Shown one piece after another: positions 39,808 through 48,345 of a DNA stretch of 64,000 nucleotides. Source of the stretch: JBCBGF01 sp038526915. GTDB taxonomy: Bacteria; Pseudomonadota; Alphaproteobacteria; Rhodobacterales; Rhodobacteraceae. Numbering within the stretch: position 1 is the stretch's first letter; each line of letters opens with the position of its first letter. The notes beneath the pieces were generated by a model, which made no database searches, was not told the origin of the DNA, and worked only from the letters and a program-made list of their open reading frames with translations. The stretch covers positions 1 through 64,000 of the forward strand of contig JBCBGF010000006.1 in assembly GCA_038526915.1 (NCBI GenBank). The letters are read 5' to 3'. The translations under genes and the position numbers were made by a program.

Positions 39808-40209
39808 TCACTTAAGTGCTTGGGCAAACTTTTCAAAGCTCGGGTTCAGATCCGGAATGGACTTTACAATCAACCCTGACAAGGGTCCGCCAAAGACTTC
39901 TTCCATATCAAAAGTGGTCAAGCCGTTCGAACGCGACAGCTCGAACGTTCTGGTTCCTGTGAAGAGGCCAAAAGGCATTCCACCTTTCCAGATCATCTTC
40001 TTCGGAGCGTTAAATTCCTGGACCTTCAACGAGAAGGCTCTCTTGGGGTCGACCTCTGACCAAAGCTTGACGCGGCCGTTCGGGGTCAGATCTCCCTCAA
40101 ACCGCACAATCCCAAACGCTGTCGGGTTCGAGCTAAGGCCCTCGACCAAAGCTGACCAGACCCGCTCTCTGTCGGCCGAGATTTGAATTGATGTGCTGTA
40201 TTTCTTCAT
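39808..40209 (-). CDS. SRPBCC/polyketide-cyclase-like protein
   Basis: This is 133 aa beginning MKKYSTSIQISADRERVWSALVEG, with SEVDPKRAFSLKVQEFNAPKKMIWKGGMPFGLFTG and a C-terminal amphipathic helix, the helix-grip fold of SRPBCC proteins that bind hydrophobic ligands. The ligand is unknown. It is divergent from the WYL regulator, with 73 bp between, a common arrangement suggesting direct control. Confidence 0.78.
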   Translation of the reverse strand: MKKYSTSIQISADRERVWSALVEGLSSNPTAFGIVRFEGDLTPNGRVKLWSEVDPKRAFSLKVQEFNAPKKMIWKGGMPFGLFTGTRTFELSRSNGLTTFDMEEVFGGPLSGLIVKSIPDLNPSFEKFAQALK

Positions 40210-40282
40210 TGCGTACCTCTCATTGCCCAACAACGGATAGATGAGGTAACGTGACATCTACTGTCATGTTTATTCGATCATT

Positions 40283-40903
40283 ATGCGCGCGGCTCGCCTC
40301 CTTCAAATCTTGCTTCTTTTGCAGAACCGCGGCCGACAAACGTCGGTTCAACTTGCGCAGGAGCTAGAGGTCGCGCCCCGCACAATTCTTCGCGATGTCG
40401 ACGCAATGACAGAAGCGGGTTTGCCGATCATCGTCCATCAAGGCAGCAGTGGTGGAATAGAGTTGGGCTTCAACTACCGAACCCGCCTCACCGGCCTCGC
40501 GCGCGACGAAGCGGCTGCCCTTGGGCTCATTCTTGCCGCTGATAATCCGATGATTTCCGCCTTGGGCTTGGAAAATGCAGCCAAGCGCGTACGCGCGAAG
40601 TTGATAGAGAGCCTGCCGGACAAAACGCGACATGAAGCAAAAGCGACAACTCGCAGGTTTGTTTTTAGTGGTGGTGAGATCATCGAGGATAAAAGACTTC
40701 GAGCAATGGCCCGCGCCGTCCAGGCTGAGACGATCGTAAGAGTGCGTTTTGCAACAAAAACGGAACAGGTGATCCACCCGGTAAGGCTGGAAAAAGCCGA
40801 TCGAACATGCCGCGTGCATGACGGCATCACCGGAACGGCATTGCCTATCGAAAACTGGGGGAGGCTGAACATTTCTGCAATGCGTATACCCAAAGCGACG
40901 TAG
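40283..40903 (+). CDS. YafY-type HTH/WYL transcriptional regulator (short form)
   Basis: This is 206 aa. An N-terminal HTH_11 (RLLQILLLLQNRGRQTSVQLAQELEVAPRTILRDVDAMTEAGLPI) is followed by a linker and a WYL-like ligand domain (ETIVRVRFATKTEQVIHPVRLEKADRTCRVHDG). Typical members run 220-330 aa with a C-terminal extension, missing here, so the ligand domain may be truncated. It probably controls the divergent SRPBCC operon. Confidence 0.78.
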   Translation: MRAARLLQILLLLQNRGRQTSVQLAQELEVAPRTILRDVDAMTEAGLPIIVHQGSSGGIELGFNYRTRLTGLARDEAAALGLILAADNPMISALGLENAAKRVRAKLIESLPDKTRHEAKATTRRFVFSGGEIIEDKRLRAMARAVQAETIVRVRFATKTEQVIHPVRLEKADRTCRVHDGITGTALPIENWGRLNISAMRIPKAT

Positions 40904-41437
40904 CCCCCACGCGCTCTAGAAAGTCCTCAAGTTCGGTCCTTGGGCCAGACTGCAGCATCGGAATAAGCGGGTCGGTCCCGGCGCTGGAGCAAGCGCGGTA
41001 TCGACACACCCGGTTGTCCCACGTCGAGTGATCACGGCCCGAACCTGCCGTTGACCAAACGGTGACGATGCCGCGACGCGGCCCGTCATAGGAGACATTC
41101 GCTGCTACTGCAAAATCGAGCCAAAGGCGAACTGGTGATCGGCGGGACTAACCTGCCGTAGGAAGCATTTGAAACTACGACTGCTGCAGTCGCCTCTCGA
41201 TTTTTCCGAGAAACGCGAAAGAGCGAGGAAATTGCTCACAGCAAACTCAAAGCGCCAACCTCACGCCTGCGTTGTCGAATTGGACTTTGCATAAGGTGGT
41301 ATCTCTCTGATCCGGCTTATGAGCATCTGCGAAAGGACCCTTTGGTGCAAACGGCGGTGTCACTCGTGCAGGTTTCGTTGTTGTTTTCGCGTGTGGGTGT
41401 ACGTGGCAGGTCACACCGAAACCACAGGAGACCTGTT
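40904..41437. other. 530-bp gene-free region
   Basis: It contains a second copy of the CCCGTCAT-AGGAGACATTCGCTGC intergenic repeat (about 41064-41100) and otherwise no recognisable gene or RNA. Confidence 0.5.
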
Positions 41438-42271
41438 ATGTTTTACGCCCAACTAGATAGACTGCGTACGGCAACCGGCGTCTTGATAGTGCCAAGCCGC
41501 TTCGACGCGATAATTGGATTCCAGCGCCTTACCCTGACCGCGATTGGAATGGTTGCGCTTACGCTTGGAATGCTGCTCCTCGATGGCAGAATGCTTGACG
41601 GAGAGCCTGTTTGGCTAAAGCCGTTCAAGTTTGCCGTTTCATTCGCGATCCTGTTTGCAACGCTGACCTGGGCGGCCGGGCGGCTTTCAACACTTTGGCG
41701 GACAAGTTGGGGGCTCGTCGGCGCTGCCGCCGCCTCTGCTGCGGCCTTTTTCTTCGAGATGGCTTACATCGGCGCACAGGCCGCACGGCAGGAGCCGTCA
41801 CACTTCAACGAAACAACGCCCTTCCATGAGATGATGTACGGTTTTATGGGTACGGGCGCGACCGCCCTCATGCTAACCGTTGGCATAGTTGGCGTAGCGG
41901 CATGGGCCGACAGAGACGCCCATTTGCAACCGCGTTTGCGGCTCAGCATCGTTTTGGGGTTTTTCCTCACGGTGGTTCTGACGTTCTGGGTCGCGGGTGA
42001 ACTGGCCGGAAACGGAGGCCGCTACATCGGAGTACCATCACCCCAGGCCGCGAAACTGCCAATCTTGGGCTGGTCAATGGAGGTGGGTGATCTGCGACCG
42101 GCACATTTCTTTTCCCTCCATGCTATGCAATTCTTGCCCCTATTCGGCTGGCTTGCAGATCGGTACGACCTCTCTTCTCGCATGGTGTGGATTGCGGCCC
42201 TTTTTTATGCCAGCTTCAACGTCATGATATTTCTGAAGGCGCTCCAGGGCGTACCTTTGATTAGTGCATGA
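41438..42271 (+). CDS. multi-span membrane protein, paralogue A, coupled to a LytTR gene
   Basis: This is 277 aa with about seven membrane segments. Conserved blocks are PVWLKPFKFAVSFAILFATL, EMAYIGAQAARQEPSHFNETTPFHEMMYG and GDLRPAHFFSLHAMQFLPLFGWL. The histidines in SHFN and SLHAMQ could bind heme or metal. A clear paralogue is at 45975. CAGGAG precedes the ATG. The LytTR gene overlaps its stop by 4 nt. I do not recognise a named family; the function is unknown. Confidence 0.75.
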   Translation: MFYAQLDRLRTATGVLIVPSRFDAIIGFQRLTLTAIGMVALTLGMLLLDGRMLDGEPVWLKPFKFAVSFAILFATLTWAAGRLSTLWRTSWGLVGAAAASAAAFFFEMAYIGAQAARQEPSHFNETTPFHEMMYGFMGTGATALMLTVGIVGVAAWADRDAHLQPRLRLSIVLGFFLTVVLTFWVAGELAGNGGRYIGVPSPQAAKLPILGWSMEVGDLRPAHFFSLHAMQFLPLFGWLADRYDLSSRMVWIAALFYASFNVMIFLKALQGVPLISA

Positions 42272-43143
42272 CTGACAACGAAAAAAACGAGGTGGTGCCA
42301 AACCACAAGCAATCAGGCACCGTGCGAACATCGGCAATGGGCTGGACAACGTATCTGGCCCTTTGTGCCATTGGATTGATCCTTGGCCTCACCTCAATCG
42401 GACCGAGCGCGTCTGAGGGTTTGGGTACCCTGAACACAATGGTATTTTGGGCCGCTCACGTGATCCCCGCGCTTGGATTGCTGGTGGTCACACAAGTGGC
42501 GCTTGGGCAAATCGAGCGATTTTCATCGTTTTCCGGCATTGCGCAAGTATTGCTTTCCGCAATTATCGCATCACTTTTGTTTGCGCCCATCGCGCTGATC
42601 GTCGACGGTTTTTTTGCCGGTCAGATCGCCGCCGACAATGACGAAGACGGCATTTTTCTACGGCTTGCGTCGGAGATATCACATTTCTTTGTGCCGCTTG
42701 TCCTAATTTGGGCCCTCATCAATGCACCAAGCCTTTTGCAGTTGGAACGCGTAGGGGCTCAGCCCAAAGAGGGAAGCCAGCTGCCCAATCCGGATTCCAA
42801 TAACAGCGACACAGCGGACACTGCAGAGGCCGAGTTTTGGGCCCGTGTACCGGGGCGGCTTGGCCGCGAACTGGTCGCTCTCTCGGCTGAACTGCATTAT
42901 TTGCGGGTCCATACCACGAACGGGGATACGCTGATCCTTTTTCCGTTTGGCCGCGCCGTTGGCATTCTGCAGGATCAGAACGGCATGCAGATACACCGGT
43001 CGCATTGGATCGCGTTGGACAAGATCGACGAAGTGGTGACCCGCGACGGCCGTATGATGTGCCAGATGATCGGCGGCTTAAGTGTTCCGGTCAGCCGCAG
43101 CTATCGCGCAGCGCTCAAAGCCGCGCGACGGCCAGGCAGTTAA
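42268..43143 (+). CDS. membrane-anchored LytTR DNA-binding regulator
   Basis: This is 291 aa. Four membrane segments occupy about residues 25-155. A LytTR domain follows at 190-285 (RELVALSAELHYLRVHTTNGDTLILFPFGRAVGIL, MQIHRSHWIALDKIDEV). LytTR proteins bind direct repeats, and the membrane form suggests a one-component sensor. Its start overlaps the upstream membrane gene (ATGA), so that protein is a probable partner or sensor input. Confidence 0.83.
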   Translation: MTDNEKNEVVPNHKQSGTVRTSAMGWTTYLALCAIGLILGLTSIGPSASEGLGTLNTMVFWAAHVIPALGLLVVTQVALGQIERFSSFSGIAQVLLSAIIASLLFAPIALIVDGFFAGQIAADNDEDGIFLRLASEISHFFVPLVLIWALINAPSLLQLERVGAQPKEGSQLPNPDSNNSDTADTAEAEFWARVPGRLGRELVALSAELHYLRVHTTNGDTLILFPFGRAVGILQDQNGMQIHRSHWIALDKIDEVVTRDGRMMCQMIGGLSVPVSRSYRAALKAARRPGS

Positions 43144-43328
43144 GTTAATCGATAGGAGCCGGGACTGTAAGGTCGGCCAACCCGCCCCGTTGTGTCGCAA
43201 ATCCGTGGCCCACCATTCGTGCAGCCAAGTGTGCAATCCATGCAGTCAGCTTTGAAAACAAGCCTCTGCGCCCGAATTGTTCCTTCATCGCTTGCAAGAG
43301 CAGGCATCCACTCGAAAGGACAATTCAC

Positions 43329-43964
43329 ATGGTCACCTCACCGCTCAAACGGACAATGGCTGTTGCCGCATTCGCCACACTTGGTTTGGCATCTCCTGTC
43401 ATCGCTGATCCCTCAGATGGAGGGTTTTACCTGCGCGCCTTTGGCGGTGCGTCCTCGCTGTCTGACGCCTACTTGTCAGGTGTCGCGACGGGAACATCTG
43501 GCTTCGACACCGGACAGGTGTTTGGAGGTGCCATCGGGTATGACTATACCGACAGCCCGTTTCGCACTGAACTAGAGTATGCGTATCGCACGGGAGAAGC
43601 CGACGGCACAGCCGGCGTTACCGGTGACTTCGCCTCAACGACGCTGGCGCTAAATGGATATTACGACTTTGCACCGGTCCTTGGTGGTCGGCTGACGCCC
43701 TATGTCGGGGCTGGCTTGGCCTATGTCACCGAGATCGACTTCGACGTCACCGGAGGCGGTGCGCCAGGTGAGTACAACGACCGCGGCGGTTTTGGATATC
43801 AACTGATGCTTGGCGCGGAATACCCGGTCTCTGAGCGCTGGTCGGTTACCGGCGAAGTCCGTTACTTCGACGCTGGAAGTCAAACGTTGAGCGGCCCTGG
43901 CGGCAGCCTTTCCGCCGATTACCAGACCATCGATGTCATCATCGGAACATCATTCAAATTCTGA
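43329..43964 (+). CDS. outer-membrane beta-barrel protein
   Basis: This is 211 aa. The signal peptide (AAFATLGLASPVIA) is followed by alternating strands (GFYLRAFGGASSLSD, GGAIGYDYTDSPFRTELEYAYRTGEA, LTPYVGAGLAYVTEI). The last strand ends in Phe (IIGTSFKF), as needed for BAM insertion. Eight strands are expected, as in OmpA-like or surface-antigen barrels. It lies 69 nt upstream of a fasciclin gene. Confidence 0.82.
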   Translation: MVTSPLKRTMAVAAFATLGLASPVIADPSDGGFYLRAFGGASSLSDAYLSGVATGTSGFDTGQVFGGAIGYDYTDSPFRTELEYAYRTGEADGTAGVTGDFASTTLALNGYYDFAPVLGGRLTPYVGAGLAYVTEIDFDVTGGGAPGEYNDRGGFGYQLMLGAEYPVSERWSVTGEVRYFDAGSQTLSGPGGSLSADYQTIDVIIGTSFKF

Positions 43965-44033
43965 GATCCGGGCCTGCCCGGTTGAACCGGCTTCGCATGA
44001 AGCCACCCATCCCCCTTCACAAAGGAGAACCCC

Positions 44034-44549
44034 ATGAAGGATACACTCAAACTCTGTACTCTCGCGCTTGGCATTGGCCTGACGTCAACGTCGGTTAACG
44101 CGGCAAGCATTGTCGACATCGCGGCAGGCGATGATCGCTTTTCAACTCTTGTCGCTGCAGTCACGGCAGCAGGTCTTGCCGACACCCTTGCTGGCCCTGG
44201 CCCATTCACAGTTTATGCTCCGGTGGATGATGCCTTTGCCGACTTGCCGGACGGCACAGTCGAGTCCTTGCTGAAACCGGAAAACAAGGATCAGCTTTCG
44301 AACGTGCTGTTGTACCATGTGGACGACCGCAAGCTGTCCGCGAATATGATCCCTGGTGGGTCAAACTTCTTCAAACCCATTCTGGCGTCTGAACGTCTTT
44401 GTATCACGAAAGACAACGGAGGTGTATCGATAGCGGACGGGACCGGAGATGTCGCAAATGTGGTAATCGCAGATATTGAAGCCGACAACGGCGTTATCCA
44501 CTTCATCGACAAGGTGTTGTTGCCGGGCACGCGCCCGAATTGCAACTGA
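44034..44549 (+). CDS. secreted fasciclin-domain protein
   Basis: This is 171 aa. The signal peptide (LCTLALGIGLTSTSVNA) is followed by one FAS1 domain. It has RFSTLVAAVTAAGLADTLAGPGPFTVYAPVDDAFADLP (H1 box), LSNVLLYHVDD (YH motif) and NGVIHFIDKVLLP (H2 box). FAS1 proteins mediate adhesion or surface interactions. A pair of inserted cysteines (ERLCITK and RPNC) could form a disulfide. AAAGGAG precedes the ATG. Confidence 0.9.
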   Translation: MKDTLKLCTLALGIGLTSTSVNAASIVDIAAGDDRFSTLVAAVTAAGLADTLAGPGPFTVYAPVDDAFADLPDGTVESLLKPENKDQLSNVLLYHVDDRKLSANMIPGGSNFFKPILASERLCITKDNGGVSIADGTGDVANVVIADIEADNGVIHFIDKVLLPGTRPNCN

Positions 44550-44794
44550 GTCTAGGCGCTCCTGGTCAATCGTTCCGATACGGATGATCAGGAGCACAAT
44601 TACGGGAGTGCTTTGTGAAGAAGCATCGCGCCTTGTTCGCAGCCCATGTAAAAGAGACTGAAGTTGGTTTCATGTTTCTTGAGATGTTCTATAGGAGATT
44701 GCTTTGCCCCCTCCGATGACCAATCAACTGGAATGAGACCTCTCAAGCGCAATAGCGGGCATTGCGACCTGCCTAATTTTAGGGGCGTTCTTAA

Positions 44795-45421
44795 TTATTG
44801 AGTTGCTCGGTCCGCGTTACTGTCGAACTCAAAGTCCGGCATGATCTCTAGGACATCGAGAAGCGGTTCTCCATGTGGGGTGCGCGGACCGCGGCCTTCT
44901 ATCAACAGAGACGCGTATCCGTGCACAATCGTCCAGAGCAATAATTCCGTTTGCCACGAATGCAGTTCCGGCCGTAGCGCGGGACGAGGCCAGTCGAGGC
45001 CGGCAGCGACGCTTTGCAGGACGCTGTAGCTTTCGGCCCCTGCCTCGGCGAGTTCCGGTGTCTCATCGCGTGCAAGGCCCGATGAAAACATGAGACGGAA
45101 GAGTTCCGGGTTTTCCCGAGCGAACCGCACATAACCCGCCGTCGCCGCACGCAAGCGATCTTTCCCTGGCGACGTGCCCTCTACCCCCTTGCGCATCTCT
45201 TCGGCATGGCGGCGAAATCCCTCGGCCGCGATGGCGCACAGCAGCCCTTTCAGGCTCTCGAAGTGATTCTTTGGGGCCGTATGACTGACCCCAACCCGCG
45301 CCGCGATCGCGCGCAGAGACAAGTCTTCGAGCCCCACTTCTTCCAAGAGCTCAAGGCCCGCCTGCACAAGCGCTGGCTTCAGATCACCGTGGTGATATTT
45401 TTTTCTGTTTTCTTTCAGCAT
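44795..45421 (-). CDS. TetR/AcrR family repressor with WHG-type C-terminus
   Basis: This is 208 aa. The HTH region LSLRAIAARVGVSHTAPKNHFESLKGLL lies at about 35-65. The helical C-terminal domain (YVRFARENPELFRLMFSSGL, WTIVHGYASLLIEG) resembles the TetR_C_33/WHG domain. It is divergent from the ABA4-like operon with 99 bp between, and inverted half-sites in that gap are likely its operators. Confidence 0.88.
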   Translation of the reverse strand: MLKENRKKYHHGDLKPALVQAGLELLEEVGLEDLSLRAIAARVGVSHTAPKNHFESLKGLLCAIAAEGFRRHAEEMRKGVEGTSPGKDRLRAATAGYVRFARENPELFRLMFSSGLARDETPELAEAGAESYSVLQSVAAGLDWPRPALRPELHSWQTELLLWTIVHGYASLLIEGRGPRTPHGEPLLDVLEIMPDFEFDSNADRATQ

Positions 45422-45438
45422 GATAAGCCTTTCATATT

Positions 45439-45512
45439 TCCAGTGTAAATTTTTTCTCTGGACTTTTCAAGCCATCGCGCTCAATAACTTTCCAATGGAT
45501 ATTTACAGTGGA
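45439..45512. promoter_or_regulatory. putative TetR operator half-sites
   Basis: TCCAGTGTAAAT at 45439-45450 is repeated in inverted orientation (ATTTACAGTGGA, 45501-45512), 11 of 12 bases matching. Each copy lies close to one of the two divergent start codons. Confidence 0.6.
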
Positions 45513-45520
45513 GATATACA

Positions 45521-45988
45521 ATGATGCCCGAAGACGTCTTTTCCCTATCAAGCACTGCGGCCATGGCCGGCTGGGTGCTGTTGATCCTCGGCCCAAGACG
45601 CTTTTCCGCGATCAATGCCATTCCGCTCTGGATCATTCCGGCGGGCCTGTCAGCGGTATACGCCGCCATCATCTTCAGCCGGTTCGCGGGCAGTGGCGGC
45701 GGCTTTGACAGCCTCGCCAACGTGTCCATCCTATTCGAGAGCGACTGGGCGCTGCTTGCCGGTTGGGTGCACTTTTTGGCTTTCGATCTTTTCGTGGGCG
45801 CCGTCATGGCCGCCCGGATGGATCGCGCGCACGTCGGTCGCCTTGTTCAGGCGCCAATCCTCGGCGCGACCTTCATACTTGGACCGATCGGCTTCCTGAT
45901 CGCCGCCATGACAGAACTCGGCCTGCGAGTGGGCCGCATTCCCACGCAATCCTTCAACCTGAAAGGCCAGTCCCATGTCTTTGCTTGA
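45521..45988 (+). CDS. ABA4-like (DUF4281) membrane protein
   Basis: This is 155 aa with four membrane segments. SLSSTAAMAGWVLLILGPRR, GWVHFLAFDLFVGAVMAARMDR and LGPIGFLIA are features of the ABA4/DUF4281 family, named for a plant protein needed for neoxanthin synthesis. The bacterial role is unknown. It may start at either of two adjacent ATGs. It overlaps the following paralogue-B gene by 14 nt. TetR-type half-sites precede it. Confidence 0.8.
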   Translation: MMPEDVFSLSSTAAMAGWVLLILGPRRFSAINAIPLWIIPAGLSAVYAAIIFSRFAGSGGGFDSLANVSILFESDWALLAGWVHFLAFDLFVGAVMAARMDRAHVGRLVQAPILGATFILGPIGFLIAAMTELGLRVGRIPTQSFNLKGQSHVFA

Positions 45989-46793
45989 TGCCCAACTGCC
46001 TGCCTTGCGCGGCTCTGCCCCGACCCAGTTTCAAACGCTCACGGTAGTTGCCGTCGTCCTTGGCGCACTCTCGATCCTCTGGGGCTTCGTCGACGTCCGT
46101 ATGGTCGACGGTGCCTTCGTCTGGATGAAGCCGCTCAAGTTCTCGCTGAGCTTCGCACTCCTTTTCGCCACCATCGCACTGGTCGAGGCCCGGCTGTCGG
46201 CCCCTGCCCGCGACGGCTGGACACTGCGGATTACCGGCTGGGTCATGGCCGCCGCGTTTCTGTCGGAGATGGCGTACATGATGTATCAGCGGGCGCTTGC
46301 GGAGCCCTCGCATTTCAACGTCAGCACGCCCTTCAACCAGTTCATGTACGAAGTCGTGATGGCGGCGGGTGCCGTGTCGCTCGTGATCGGTGTGGCCGTC
46401 ATCGGCTGGATCGTCCGCCGTGATAAGAAAGCCAATTTCGGTCCGAGCACGCGTCAAGGCATCTGGCTCGGCTTCCTGTTGAGCTTTGTTCTGACAATGA
46501 TCGTCGCCATGTATCTCAGCCTGCAGGGACAACACCATGTAGGTCTGCATCCGGAGGGAGCGCCCACCCTTCCACTGGTAGGTTGGTCCGGTGTCACCGG
46601 TGATCTGCGGCCAGCACACTTCCTGTCGCTCCACGCCATGCAGGTGCTGCCGCTCCTGGGCGTCTGGCTCGACCGCCGGGGAAGCACCGGATCGGTCCAC
46701 ACGATCCGCATCGCGGCCGTGGGCTACAGCGCGCTGACCTTCGCGGTTTTCGCACAAGCGATCATGGGCCTGCCGCTCATCCCGCTCGGATAA
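45975..46793 (+). CDS. multi-span membrane protein, paralogue B
   Basis: This is 272 aa, co-linear with the protein at 41438: FVWMKPLKFSLSFALLFATI, EMAYMMYQRALAEPSHFNVSTPFNQFMYE, GDLRPAHFLSLHAMQVLPLLGVWLDR and MGLPLIPLG. It has the same seven-span plan and the same conserved histidines (SHFN, SLHAMQ). Here it is translationally coupled to an ABA4-like protein under a TetR regulator rather than to LytTR. GC content is higher than in paralogue A. The function is unknown. Confidence 0.77.
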   Translation: MSLLDAQLPALRGSAPTQFQTLTVVAVVLGALSILWGFVDVRMVDGAFVWMKPLKFSLSFALLFATIALVEARLSAPARDGWTLRITGWVMAAAFLSEMAYMMYQRALAEPSHFNVSTPFNQFMYEVVMAAGAVSLVIGVAVIGWIVRRDKKANFGPSTRQGIWLGFLLSFVLTMIVAMYLSLQGQHHVGLHPEGAPTLPLVGWSGVTGDLRPAHFLSLHAMQVLPLLGVWLDRRGSTGSVHTIRIAAVGYSALTFAVFAQAIMGLPLIPLG

Positions 46794-46916
46794 CCGAACC
46801 ACCACCCACCCCAAATGGCGTCCCAGCGAGGACGCCCACGTCACACCAGCAGTCGGTTCGCCTGCGGGACCGGACGGTCCCGCTGACTGCACGGCTCACC
46901 AAGAAAGGACCCTGAC

Positions 46917-47498
46917 ATGACCCGAAACGACACCAAAGCCGCCCTCCTCGCCTGCCTCATGTGCGCCGCCCCGGCTTATGCCGACACGACGCCCGCCGAT
47001 GTCCTCGGCACATGGCAGACAGGGATCGGCGAACAGCCCGCGCCCGATGGCAGCACAGCTTATCTGCGCGCAACCACCGTTTTCACCGAAGATGCCCAAG
47101 ATCTGATCTTCGAAATCTTTGCTGACCCCGACCTGCAGATGCCACTCTTCCGCTATCACTCCAGCGGTCCATGGGACCCGCAGGGCCCGTCCGATGCCAT
47201 TCCCGATGCGCTTGCGGTTAACATGACCAATGACTTCAACAAAGTGGAGATCTTCATTGACGCGCCTGATCTTTGGTCCGGCCTAAACATGGGGGATTGC
47301 CCGCTTGAGATCGGTCGGGCGGTCGAGGTCTCAACCTGCGTCTCCGGCCCGCCGTTCATCGTCACGGACTGTGTCGACATGGACATCGTGATGATCGATC
47401 AGGACGGCCAGCGCCTGCGCTACGGCGGCGGCGACGTGAACCGCTGCGAGACCCGGCCGACAGAGATATCGACCGACGAATTCTTCAAGATCAACTGA
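46917..47498 (+). CDS. secreted protein of unknown function
   Basis: This is 193 aa. The signal peptide (AALLACLMCAAPAYA) is followed by LGTWQTGIGEQPAPDGSTAYLRATTVFTED, a lipocalin-like opening. Four cysteines are spaced for two disulfides (GDCPLE, STCVSG, TDCVDM, NRCET). I recognise no family. AAGAAAGGAC precedes the ATG. It follows the ABA4/paralogue-B operon by 123 nt and may be a separate unit. Confidence 0.65.
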   Translation: MTRNDTKAALLACLMCAAPAYADTTPADVLGTWQTGIGEQPAPDGSTAYLRATTVFTEDAQDLIFEIFADPDLQMPLFRYHSSGPWDPQGPSDAIPDALAVNMTNDFNKVEIFIDAPDLWSGLNMGDCPLEIGRAVEVSTCVSGPPFIVTDCVDMDIVMIDQDGQRLRYGGGDVNRCETRPTEISTDEFFKIN

Positions 47499-47784
47499 TC
47501 GCGGCGCTCACTTTGGGTACTTCATCTAGAGCTGTGCGAGTTTCATTCCGCCGCCATTCTGATCATTTCGAACGTCTTGATTGTGAATGGCGGCTTTTTC
47601 TTTTGGGCAAGGATTGGTTCGCATTCGTAGCGAATGACCGCTTCCCGCCCTTCCACGACACCGAAAAGAAACATCCTACGTCGGCAGGTCCGGAACCAAG
47701 TTCATGTCACTCAACACGCATTCCAACATCAATGAGCCCCGCCGTTCGGGGCGGGGCTCACCACAATGCTCAGGCCGACATCGA
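47499..47784. other. intergenic region at the right edge of the accessory block
   Basis: About 285 bp. It contains a GCATTCGTAGCGAATGACC element similar in style to other gaps of the block and the hairpin behind dps. No gene is seen. Confidence 0.45.
47734..47759 (-). terminator. hairpin downstream of dps
   Basis: A 10-bp perfect stem (GAGCCCCGCC / GGCGGGGCTC) lies 26 nt after the dps stop. The U-tract on the minus strand is weak. Confidence 0.6.
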
Positions 47785-48282
47785 TTAGCTCTTGGACAGC
47801 GCCCGCAGCATCCAGGCGGCTTTTTCGTGGAATGCCGACCGCTCGGTCGCCAGATCCTCGGTCACCGGGTCGTTGCGGTCGCCTGCCAGCTCGATCAGCG
47901 CGTGGAAGCGATGCGCCATGCGTTCGTGATCGGCGGCCAGATCGGCACACATCTCACCGGCTGCAGGCAGGGTGTCGCGATCGCTCACAAGCGTGCTGTC
48001 CATGATCGTTGACAGCTTCGCCGGAGCCATCACACCGAGGGCGCGTACGCGTTCGGCCAGCACATCGGCGGCTGCGAACATATCTTCGTACTGTTCCTCG
48101 GTCAGGTTGTGGAGCGAGTAGAACAGAGGGCCTTCAACATTCCAGTGATAGGCGTGCGATTTGAAGATCAGGCGGTAGGTGCCTGACAGCACATCGCACA
48201 GGCCATCGGCGATCACATCGGTGTCGCGCACGCCGGTGTCGACGTCATGTTCCTTCGGAATAACGCTGAGCGCGTCGGTCAT
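47785..48282 (-). CDS. dps: Dps family DNA-protecting ferritin
   Basis: This is 165 aa. The ferroxidase ligands are all present with correct spacing: His46 (AYHWNVEG), His58 (SLHNL), Asp73 and Glu77 (AADVLAERV). Dps dodecamers oxidise Fe(II) with peroxide and protect DNA. The ATG at 48282 has GGAGG 6 nt upstream. An upstream in-frame extension overlaps the promoter -10 and is rejected. An EcfG promoter lies 29 nt upstream. Confidence 0.94.
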   Translation of the reverse strand: MTDALSVIPKEHDVDTGVRDTDVIADGLCDVLSGTYRLIFKSHAYHWNVEGPLFYSLHNLTEEQYEDMFAAADVLAERVRALGVMAPAKLSTIMDSTLVSDRDTLPAAGEMCADLAADHERMAHRFHALIELAGDRNDPVTEDLATERSAFHEKAAWMLRALSKS

Positions 48283-48310
48283 TTTGTCCTCCATTTTGGA
48301 TACCCGACCC

Positions 48311-48335
48311 AACGCACAGACGCGTTCTGGGTTCC
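48311..48335 (-). promoter_or_regulatory. EcfG-type promoter for dps
   Basis: On the minus strand GGAAC (48335-48331), 16-nt spacer, CGTT (48314-48311). Confidence 0.83.
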
Positions 48336-48345
48336 AAATTGGGGG

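Noticed and set aside
45954..46892. 312-aa minus-strand frame
   Set aside because: It is antisense to the paralogue-B membrane protein, whose conserved motifs match a second gene in the window.
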